DNA of 64,000 nt from UBA1535 sp964371035 (GTDB lineage Bacteria > Bacillota > Clostridia > Tissierellales > Sedimentibacteraceae): contig CAYJLG010000012.1 in NCBI GenBank assembly GCA_964371035.1, positions 5,300 to 69,299 on the forward strand. The letters run 5' to 3'. The notes beneath the pieces were generated by a model that made no database searches, was not told where the DNA came from, and worked only from the letters and a program-made list of their open reading frames with translations. Shown one piece after another: positions 1 through 9,500 of the stretch. Numbering within the stretch: the stretch's first letter is position 1; each line of letters starts with the position of its first letter. Position numbers and translations under genes: made by a program.

Positions 1-719
1 AAATTGAATTCTTCTTCTCCTGTAAATCCAGGATTTTGCTCTCTTCTTTTTAATGCAACTTTAGCTGCACTTGCATTTCTATGATGACCATCAGCAATAT
101 ATAAATTAGGCACCTTATCAAACAATGCTACTAATTTATCATTTAATGTGTCATTATCTATTACCCAAACAACATGTTTAACTCCGTCTTCTGCAGTAAA
201 ATCATAAACTGGAGAGTTTTCTGATTTGAATTTCGAAATAATTTCATCGATTTCGTTATTATCTCTATAAGCCAAGAATATAGGACCTGTGTTTGCATCA
301 CAGTAATCAACGTGGTTGATTCTATCTTCTTCTTTTTCAGGACGAGTAAATTCGTGTTTTTTAATAGTTCCATCCAAATACTCATCTACTGAAGTACAAG
401 TAACAAGACCTGTTTGCTTGATGTCTCCCATAGTCAATTCATAAATGTATAAGCATGGTTTATCTTCTTTAATCAAAACCTTATCTTCAATCATTTTATA
501 CATGTTTGAAGCAGCTTTTTCATATACTGGTTTGCTATGAACATCTATGCCTTCAGGCATATCAACTTCTGCTCTATCTACATGCAAGAAAGAATGTGGG
601 TTTCCCACAACCATCTCTCTAGCTTCTTTTTCATTCATTACATCGTACGGCAATGCAGCAACTTTTTCTGCAAATTCTTTTGCCGGTCTAACAGCTGGAA
701 ATTTTCTAATAATCGACAT
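1..719 (-). CDS. DUF1015 family protein, 3' end cut by the window edge
   Basis: About 239 codons are visible, starting at an ATG preceded by GAGGT, with no stop before the left edge. The protein begins MSIIRKFPAVRP and contains PYDVMNEKEA near the N-terminus and YIADGHHR near residue 215, both typical of DUF1015 proteins (usually about 400 aa), so roughly 60 percent is present. It is the third gene after serC and serA, a common arrangement in clostridia. The family has no firmly established reaction that I know of; the operon suggests a role in serine metabolism. No phosphoserine phosphatase gene is visible here, so a part in that step is possible but only inferred. Confidence 0.85.
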   Translation of the reverse strand, partial: MSIIRKFPAVRPAKEFAEKVAALPYDVMNEKEAREMVVGNPHSFLHVDRAEVDMPEGIDVHSKPVYEKAASNMYKMIEDKVLIKEDKPCLYIYELTMGDIKQTGLVTCTSVDEYLDGTIKKHEFTRPEKEEDRINHVDYCDANTGPIFLAYRDNNEIDEIISKFKSENSPVYDFTAEDGVKHVVWVIDNDTLNDKLVALFDKVPNLYIADGHHRNASAAKVALKRREQNPGFTGEEEFN

Positions 720-747
720 TTTTTACCTCATATATTTTTTACTTTTT

Positions 748-786
748 TAGGCGGCAATATACATCTAAGACATATTTAACCGCCTA
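748..786 (-). other. Intergenic hairpin between serA and the DUF1015 gene
   Basis: A 7-bp GC-rich inverted repeat (TAGGCGG / CCGCCTA) closes a 25-nt loop in the 105 bp gap. On the minus-strand transcript it is followed by A residues, not a U-tract, so it is a poor intrinsic terminator. It may limit read-through or stabilise the upstream mRNA. Confidence 0.4.
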
Positions 787-824
787 TTATTTAACATCTA
801 AATATCAAACTTGATTTCTAATAA

Positions 825-2003
825 TTAACACTCTCTTACTAATCTAGCTCTGATTACACCGTCAACATTTCCAAGAGTTTCTAAAACTTGATCTTTTTTA
901 CCATCTAATGTTTCTAAATCAAATATTGTATATGCATAGTCGCCTCTTGATTTATTAACCATATTGTCAAGCTTTAAGCCCTCTCTTGAAAACACAGCCA
1001 ATGAATTCGTAACAGCGTCCGACGCACTCTTATGAGCAATAGTAATTCTAGTTTTTCCTGGACGGAATTGTGCATCACAGTTAGGATAATTTACTGAGTT
1101 TTTGATTGTTCCATATTTAATAAATGATTTTAATTCCCAAGCAGCCATCTCAGCACAATTATCTTCGCTTTCAGGAGTAGATGCACCTAAATGTGGTATA
1201 GTAATAACATTATCTAAATTCATGATTTCATCATTAGGAAAATCTGTAATGTATTTGTAAATCAAACCTGTTTCAAGTGCTTCTTTAAGTGATTTCGTGT
1301 CTACAAGTTCTGCTCTTGAGAAATTCAACAAACGACATCCTTTTTTAGCATTAACAAATAATATATCATCAAAGAAATTTCTTGTATCATCATTTAAAGG
1401 CATATGAATTGAAATAAAATCACATGAAGAAACTAGATCAACAACATTTTCTTCCATTTCAATATTGCCTTTTAAATACATAGCATTGCTTACTGAAAGA
1501 TATGGATCGTATCCAACAACTTCCATTTCTAAGGCTACACCAGCATTAGCAACTAAAACACCTATTGCGCCTAGTCCTATAACACCAAGTCTTTTACCTT
1601 TTATTTCAGGTCCTATAAATTGTTTTTTACCTTTTTCTACTAATTCACTTACATTTTCTTGACCTTTTAGAGAGTTTGTCCACTCTATTCCTTCAACTAT
1701 CTTTCTTGAAGAAATTAACATACTTGTAATAACAAGTTCTTTAACGGCATTTGCGTTTGCACCAGGAGTGTTAAATACAACTATTCCTTGTTCAGCAAAT
1801 TTGTCAACAGGAATATTATTTGTACCTGCACCTGCTCTAGCAACAGCAATTAAAGAATCCGGAGCTTCGTAACTGTGCATATCAGCGCTTCTTGCTACAA
1901 TGCCTATAGGATTTTCAACTTCTTTGCCTACGTTAAATTCGTCTTGTTGGAACTTGCTAAGACCTTTTTCAGATATTTCGTTTAGTGTAAGTATATTGTA
2001 CAT
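825..2003 (-). CDS. serA: D-3-phosphoglycerate dehydrogenase
   Basis: A 392 aa enzyme that oxidises 3-phosphoglycerate to 3-phosphohydroxypyruvate, the first step of phosphorylated serine biosynthesis, in the cytosol. It has a D-isomer-specific 2-hydroxyacid dehydrogenase fold with the NAD-binding GLGAIG at residues 143-148, a conserved Arg in FSRAE, the catalytic His in IPHLGAST, and a C-terminal ACT-like region. The ACT domain suggests feedback control, as in other short SerA forms. The start is the ATG at 2003: the GGAGG lies inside the first codons of a 4-residue-longer reading frame, so the upstream ATG cannot use it. The gene follows serC by 88 bp and is probably cotranscribed. Confidence 0.93.
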   Translation of the reverse strand: MYNILTLNEISEKGLSKFQQDEFNVGKEVENPIGIVARSADMHSYEAPDSLIAVARAGAGTNNIPVDKFAEQGIVVFNTPGANANAVKELVITSMLISSRKIVEGIEWTNSLKGQENVSELVEKGKKQFIGPEIKGKRLGVIGLGAIGVLVANAGVALEMEVVGYDPYLSVSNAMYLKGNIEMEENVVDLVSSCDFISIHMPLNDDTRNFFDDILFVNAKKGCRLLNFSRAELVDTKSLKEALETGLIYKYITDFPNDEIMNLDNVITIPHLGASTPESEDNCAEMAAWELKSFIKYGTIKNSVNYPNCDAQFRPGKTRITIAHKSASDAVTNSLAVFSREGLKLDNMVNKSRGDYAYTIFDLETLDGKKDQVLETLGNVDGVIRARLVREC

Positions 2004-2091
2004 AAGTACCTCCATAATTTATATTTAAATTGAATTATTTTTCTTGTTAAATTAGGAAAAAACATCATAGAAACATTTCTTCTTTGTTAAA

Positions 2092-3180
2092 TTACTTATT
2101 TGTTACTTCAAACTTACCCATAAAATCAACTAACGCTTTAACACTATCTATATGCATACCATTATAAATAGATGCTCTCATTCCACCAACAGTTCTATGA
2201 CCCTTCAAGTTTACAAAGCCTTGCGAAGCAGCCTCTTTAATAAATTGAGCATTTAATTCTTCACTAGGTAGAATAAACGGTGCATTCATAAGAGATCTGT
2301 CTTTTGCTACTACAGTACCTTTAAACAAGCTACTATTGTCCAAGAAATCATATAATAGATTTGCTTTTTCTTCATTCATTTTTTGCAACGCATCAACTCC
2401 GCCTTGAGCTTTAACCCAATCAAACATCAAACCTGCAAAGTAAATCGAGTATGTAGGAGGCGTATTGTACATAGAACGCTCTTTATCATGTGTCGAATAT
2501 CTTAACATTGTTGGAGTATAATCAAAATGCTTGCCTAAAAGGTCTTTTTTCATTATTACTAATGTTACTCCTGCTGGGCCTAAATTCTTTTGTGCACCTG
2601 CATAAATAAGCCCAAATTTTTCAACATCATATTTTTCAGCTAAAATGTTTGAACTCATATCAGCAACTAAAGGCATTCCATTAGTTTGTGGAACATTTTC
2701 ATTTGCAATGCGAGTACCATAAATAGTATTGTTTAGTGTGATGTGGAAATAGTCAGCATCTTTGCTTAACATATCTTCAGTAACAGTAGGAATATAATTA
2801 AACATTGTATCTTCAGAAGATGCAACTACATTTGCTTCTCCGTAGATTTTAGCTTCTTGAATAGCTTTTTTACTCCATTGTCCTGTGTTCATAAAATCTG
2901 CTTTCTTATGAGTTGACATAAGATTCATAGGAACCATAGCAAATTGAGTGCTACCTCCTCCTTGTACAAACATTACAGAGTAGCTATCAGGAATATTCAT
3001 TAACTCTCTAAGTCTTTCTTCAGCTCCATAGATTATCGCTTCATAATCTTTAGATCTATGGCTCATCTCCATAACAGACATGCCTGATTCACCATAGCTT
3101 ACAAATTCTTTCTGAGCTTTTTCCAATACCTCTAAAGGTAATGTGCTTGGTCCTGCCGAGAAATTGTGAACTCTCTTCAT
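2092..3180 (-). CDS. serC: Phosphoserine aminotransferase
   Basis: A 362 aa PLP enzyme that transfers the amino group of glutamate to 3-phosphohydroxypyruvate, the second step of serine synthesis. The N-terminal NFSAGPSTLP is the family signature, and the PLP lysine is K198 in GAQKNLGPAG. The length matches the family. The start is the ATG at 3180, just before the conserved N-terminus and preceded by AAGGATGG; an upstream in-frame start would add 12 non-conserved residues. It is the first gene of the serC-serA-DUF1015 unit and is preceded by a good sigma-A-type promoter. Confidence 0.95.
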   Translation of the reverse strand: MKRVHNFSAGPSTLPLEVLEKAQKEFVSYGESGMSVMEMSHRSKDYEAIIYGAEERLRELMNIPDSYSVMFVQGGGSTQFAMVPMNLMSTHKKADFMNTGQWSKKAIQEAKIYGEANVVASSEDTMFNYIPTVTEDMLSKDADYFHITLNNTIYGTRIANENVPQTNGMPLVADMSSNILAEKYDVEKFGLIYAGAQKNLGPAGVTLVIMKKDLLGKHFDYTPTMLRYSTHDKERSMYNTPPTYSIYFAGLMFDWVKAQGGVDALQKMNEEKANLLYDFLDNSSLFKGTVVAKDRSLMNAPFILPSEELNAQFIKEAASQGFVNLKGHRTVGGMRASIYNGMHIDSVKALVDFMGKFEVTNK

Positions 3181-3284
3181 TTTAATACACCATCCTTTTT
3201 TATTGTTTACAAACAAATATATTAATAATAATTTTATTTAAAGGAGCTTTAATATAATAAGCTCGCTTTAGCTCTACACATTAA

Positions 3285-3312
3285 ATTATAGCATTTTATG
3301 CAAAAAAATCAA
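3285..3312 (-). promoter_or_regulatory. Promoter of the serC operon
   Basis: On the minus strand, TTGATT (3307-3312) and a consensus TATAAT (3285-3290) are separated by 16 nt, about 105 bp upstream of serC. Between promoter and gene lies a small inverted repeat (GAGCTT...AAGCTC at about 3244-3264) that could form a leader hairpin; I do not recognise it as a known riboswitch. Confidence 0.65.
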
Positions 3313-3420
3313 GTTATTTTTAACAAATTTCGACATAATAAAAAATAAAATGAAAAAAATCTTCATATTTTAATGAAAAACATATTTTTAAATAATTATT
3401 AGCATATTTAATAATTATTT

Positions 3421-3464
3421 AAAACAAAAGATGACTACTATAAAAGCAATCATCCTTTTGTTTT
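3421..3464 (-). terminator. Terminator after the SLH surface protein gene (probably bidirectional)
   Basis: A 14-bp stem (AAAACAAAAGATGA with its complement, one bulged C) closes a 15-nt loop, 76 bp past the stop codon of the 2387 aa gene. Both flanks are T-rich in the direction of transcription. The rest of 3181-3539 is AT-rich and holds only the serC promoter region; I see no gene in it. Confidence 0.65.
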
Positions 3465-3539
3465 CTATTTACTCTATTTACGGTTAACATTTACGTTTTA
3501 TGGCAATATATCTTGTCATTTTCATTGTTCGTAAATATT

Positions 3540-6500
3540 TTATTCCTGTCCTTGTTCAGTTTCTGTTTCTAAAACTTCTTCAGTTTCTGGTAAACTTACA
3601 GGTCCTACTTCTAGTTCATATTGTGTCATTAATCTTACAAGTCTTTGAATCACAGTAGCAATTTCTGCTCTTGTAGCTTGACCTTTAGGATCAAAGATAT
3701 TTCCAGGTTTTCCGTTCAATACGCCTTCTTTTGTTAAATAAGTAATCGCTTCATACGCCCAACCCGATATACTAGAACTATCCGCAAATCCAATTTCATA
3801 CTCATCATTAGGATCAAGTTTTCCACCAGCAAATACTATAAATCTGTAAATCATAGCAGCCATTTCTTCTCTTGTGATATCTCTTTCAGGAGAGAAATTA
3901 TTTTCGCCAGTTCCGCTTGTAATTCCAGCTAGAGTTGCCCAGGTCGCATATTGAGAATAGAACATACCTTCTTTTACGTCATCATAAATAGATTCAAGGT
4001 TTTCTACATCTGCTTCTGCCATCCTTCCAAGAATTGTTACTAACATACCTCTATTAAGATTTGTATTTGGACTAAACAAGCCTCCGCCTGTGCCGTTCAT
4101 CAATCCTTCAGAATATACAAATCTGACTGCATCATAGTACCAAGCATCATTTGCCACATCACTAAATTCGCTAACCCAAGCTTTAGCAAATGTCACGTAA
4201 ATATATAAATCTTCATTTACCGACGGTATAGTGATTACATTTTCATTGCTATAGTATTTTCCATTAACTTCAACACTTGCTACTTCGTAGCCTGCATCTG
4301 GAATAGATGTGATAGTCAAACTCGTACCTTTACGAACTAAATCATGAGATAATTCAACTCTACCATTTTCGCCAGCTTCGGCTGTAATCTTTGCGTATAT
4401 GCTATTACTACCTGAACCTGAGCTTTGGTTTTTGGCTGTTTCAAAATCTGTTATTGCTTCAAGTAAATCTTCAAGTGCTTTTTGAATCTCTTCCGGTGTA
4501 GCTCTTTCAGCATCCAATACAGCTTGCGCTTCATCTATAGCTTTTTGTAGTGCTGCTTTATCAGCAGAAGATGCATTTTTAGGATTAGCTAAACTTGCTT
4601 TTGCATCATTAACAGCCTTAATAAGCTCATCTTTGTTACCTTCTACTACATTGATTATAACAGAAGCATCAAGTGTAGATATGCTTGTATCTCCACTAGC
4701 ATCAGTGTATACACCTACAGGAAGTGAAGCTCCCACAGCAGTTTCTCCGAGGTCGATAGCAGTAAGTGTGCCGTCATAGAATCTTATTTTGTTTTTCTCA
4801 TACAATATCTCCCATGTCACAGTAGTATTTTCGATTTCAATCACATTATTTCCGTCTTCATACACTGCCACAAGTTCTACTGTATCAAAATAACCTATCT
4901 CCAAGTAAGGATATCCAAAATGAGGATGTTCTGCATCTGTCACTTCTTCAACTTTGACTAAGTCTGTACTCCCGTCTTCATTTTCTACTCTTTGATAAAG
5001 AGTGATTTCATTTATTGTGCTCAAGCTGCTATTTATTACATTTACAAGGATAATAGATTCGTTACCTGCTTTATCTTTAGCTGTAATAGTAACTTCAAGT
5101 ACACCTGCAGTACCTACATTGCCAGTTATCTTGAACGAACCGTCATGATCTGTGTCTACTGTAGCATTTGGTGCATTTGTAGATAGAGCTGCTGTCACTT
5201 CTGTGATACCAGTTATCGTATAATCACCGTTATTTTCAGCCATCACTATATTATTTGCAACTTTAGTAGTTGTTGGTGTCACTCTTGTCCTCGCTGAATT
5301 TTTAATGTCTTCTTTTACTGATTCTGTCAACGAAAGCACAGGTGATGTAGTATCAGTTTCAAATCCAAGCACTGCATTTAACTTATCTTTATAATCTGCA
5401 CTCGTAGCACTGTCTTTATTAGCACCAAACACTTTAAAATCCACAACATATTTACCGTCTACCAAAGGATGAACTATATTCCACTCTTCTTTAAATTCGC
5501 CCGCTGTTCTTTCTTCTCCGTTTGCATCCCAAACCATCCAAACAGGTCTGTCAAATTTGTATGTGATTCTTAATTCGTCTTCTGATACTATTATAGGAGC
5601 ATTGCTATCAACAGTGTCTCTACTTATATTACTTTCAACAGATTCCAGTACAGGTATGTCTATTTCAGGCATCTCTATGCTGTTTGAAGATGATGTCATC
5701 TCTGTGCCATAGAAATATTTGTTCATTTCCAAGCCATCTTCAGGTTCTTCTCTTAAAGTCCTAACTACAGCTTTGTAAGTTACGCCCGGTTTTAATCCTT
5801 CAACCGTCACTTCTTCGTCACCTGTCGTCTCTCCATCTTCGTCAATTCCTGTAAAGCTACTTATAGTCTGCCCTTTTCCTAAAAAGATATCTTCTTGTCC
5901 TGCAACAAATTGTCCCATGATGTTTGTGCTTGTGCCGTCTTCTTCAACTATTTCTACAAGATAATGAGTGTAGTTGTCATTAGGATTAGCTATATCATTG
6001 TATCCTTCTGCATCTGTGATATCTACATATAGTTCGCCGTCTCCCGCATATCCTACTGTTACACCGGCAACTGGCTTAGGTAAGTTAGGATTTACAAATG
6101 TGAATGAATCTGCACTTATAGCACTGCTCATTCCGCCTGTATCTACAGACAATGTAGTTATAACATAGTATTCACCACTCTCAAATCCTTCAGGCAATGT
6201 GATATTTGTTATTTCACCATTAGCTGCTATTCCGTTGTCTAATTCTTTAGATGCAACAACTGTTCCTAAATCTGTAGTCCCTAAGGCATTTTTATTTTGT
6301 GTAAGATACACATTTACTGTGCCGTCAGTCGCAGTAGAATTCTCCACGGTATATGATACTTTGTCAATTATAAAAGAATCGGTACCGCCTGTTCTTTCAA
6401 ATGAAGTAGCACTTACTTCTGAAATATTTGAAGCGCTGTTAAATTGAATGTTTCCAAGAGTTAATTTGCCTCTTGTATCAACTATATTTACTGTCCAATC

Positions 6501-9500
6501 TCCATTTTTAATATACTGTGCATTTTCACCGGTCACAGATATATACATACTGCTACTTCCGTTTGGCATAAATTGAGCTAAATAATTTCCTCCGCCTACA
6601 CCGTCACTCTCTACCATGTGTATCGTCTGCCCACCCGGAGTTTCTAAAGTCACATCTGAAGCCTTAGGAGCAAAGCCTCCACTAAAAGGTATTTCTATCA
6701 ATAATGAATCTGCACCTGTAGCATCTGTTACATCTACTGTTGCTGTCTTTAGGTTGTTATTTGCAAGAAGTACTGCACTGTTTATGATGTTTAAAGAAGC
6801 TAAGGATACACCTTGATTTCTCATAGCTATAGGCTCGACAGGAGTCGTTTCTATAGGTTTGATATTAGTTCCGTAAATAGCATGTACTCTTTCACCCGAT
6901 TCGTTTACAGTTACTTGTGGTTGGTTGAATGTAGCCATTCTCGCTCTCGGAGATAAATCTACTGCACCACCAAAGCTATACTCTCCGTCCCAATAGTAAA
7001 TTGCACCGAATTTAATTCCAATCAAGGTTACGTTAGCACCTATAAAGTCGGTAGATACTGCTGCTTCTACGCTTGCAACTTCTAAACCTCCGATTACAGG
7101 TATAGAGTCAGGAATAAACACTCCTACCATCGCATATCCGTAGAAATAATCAGGAGCAATAATAATTGAAAGTCTACCTTTCAAAAGTCCTCCGATTACA
7201 CTTACTTCACCTGATATGCTAAACTCGACAGGATCTATCCATCTCGCATTCAAAGTAGCACTGATGTCTATACCGCTATTTCCTGTAGTTACATCCGTAA
7301 CATCAGTAGTAGTTGAATCTGTTTGACCGCCTGTTCCTGTGTTACCGCCTGGGTTTCCTGTACTGCCTGTATTTGTTTTACCAAAACTTTCAAGTCCGAA
7401 GTTTCCTTCTATCGTCAATCCCTCTAAACTAAAACTTCCGTCGAGCTGACCCACCAATACTTCCACAAGTTCTAAATTCATGCCTAAAAGTATAGTTATA
7501 GGAGGTAATTCTTTAAATTCTCCACCAATAGTGTCTGCTAGGTTAGAAATTCCACCACCAAGACCTGTCATAAATAATGGTGTAGGAGGTGCTAAAGGAA
7601 TTTTCAATCCATCTCTTATATAAAATGCTATCATGTCCGGTACTATTTTTTGTGCACCATTAATTTCTGTCTCTGCAAAGGATAAAGTTCCTTCACACTC
7701 TATTACTTTTAATGCTAGAGCCATATCTAAAGTATATTCTTGTGGGCTTATAGTGTCTATAGTCAAGGATGCTGATACACCTGGTGCATTACTTATCAAT
7801 GAGCCAAGCAAGTCAGCAGGCAATCCTATTTCAACAGTAGTATCTATACCTACAAAGCCTATATCTTCTAAGTTATCCAAACTTTGTCCATACAAGATAT
7901 CTTCTATCTCAGCTGTCAAAGTTCCGCTTGCACTCACACCCTCTTCTTTTCCGCCATTAGAACTGCTACTTGAAGAACCTGTATTTCCACTGCTTCCGCT
8001 ACTCGAATTTGTGTCTATTGAACCTGTGTCCGCATCATTATTTTGTGAGCCGTCTTCTTCGTTAAACAAATCTGCTAAACCATAATCTTCTTCGTCCGGA
8101 TCATTGTTGCTTCCACTGTTATCTGAGTTCCCGCTATCGCCTGAACTACCATTATTGTCGCCTGTGCTTCCACTATCACCTGAATTTCCGTTATTTGAGC
8201 CTGCACCGTCTGTATCTGCAGTTCTGACATTGGTTTCTGCTGTATCGTTTTTACTCTTGCTACTCGGATTCATTATAGGTAATGAAATTCTTCCTCCAAA
8301 ACTTATGCCATATGCTATATTTTCTACTTTTGTATTTGAACCCTCTTCGTACGAATATTCAGCTGAAAGTTCGCCGAATTTCATTTCGATCAAGAATCCC
8401 GCAACTGCTTGAAGCATGTAGCCTACACCTTCTAAGTTAAGTGTCATGGTAGTAGAACCGTCATCACCTCTTAGAGAGTATTTGTTAGAATTTTCTACAG
8501 AAAGTGACCAGTCACTGTTCCATACATCTATCGAATCTACAACTTTTATTAGCCCATCACCCGAAACTTTCAACTCATAATCATCAGCCGATGTATCTGA
8601 TTTTCTCATTATAAGCGGTGTATTTCCTACATATGTAAGGATATTGTTGATAGTTATATTTGAATCAACAGGAGATGCAGTATAATATGTTTCGCCATTA
8701 TCAGTCGCTTCCTGTATATTTCCTCTTATAACCAACAATACTTCATCTGCTTCTACTGGTATATTATCAACGTCTACAGCCGATCCTCCGTCTAAAAACG
8801 CATTGTATGCAGTTTCTGTATCAAAAGGTACAAATGAATAGTTGTAATTGCCCTGACTACCGCCTTTTGTTCTTACAAGAGTCATGATACCATAAGAGCG
8901 TATCTTGTATTTCTCATCATTTGACACCTCAAATGTCTTAGACGCCTTTAGAGATTTTCCAAATGTGTCATGCAATCCACCTACAGGTCCGCCTTCATCA
9001 AATTCAAATACAATCTCATAATCTCCTACCACTAATTCTGCTGATGTAGAGATAGAAAGCGCTGTATAATCCTCGTCCAAAAATGCAATCCTTGATTTAT
9101 TAATCTCAACATTTTTAGCATCTTGATCATTTCTCGTTCCGTCTGTATTTTTTCCGTTTTCATGTACTAACCATAAAGCCCAATCATCAGTGCCTTGCAA
9201 AGCTTTTAATTCTTCCATATTTCCTGCGACAGTAATGTTTTTTGTACCTTCTGTATATACAATCTTAGGTGCTACTTCTGCCATGTTTACAGTATGCTTA
9301 GAATTTTTTATTCCTGGTATAAGCAAGTTTTTACCTATGCTGTAAGTCACAGGCTCGTCTATACCGTCTTCACTTGTAGCCGTTGCTGTAATACCTATAG
9401 CAAATGCTTCTGCTGTAAGTTTTTCAGATGGTGCAACTTTAAGTTTAAATGTTACATCTAAAGGCTCCGCACCTTCTTTTAACTCTGTAAAGTTTTTATT

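Noticed and set aside
3181..3420. Possible T-box or other riboswitch upstream of serC
   Set aside because: No T-box sequence or specifier-like structure was found; only a promoter and a short inverted repeat are visible.
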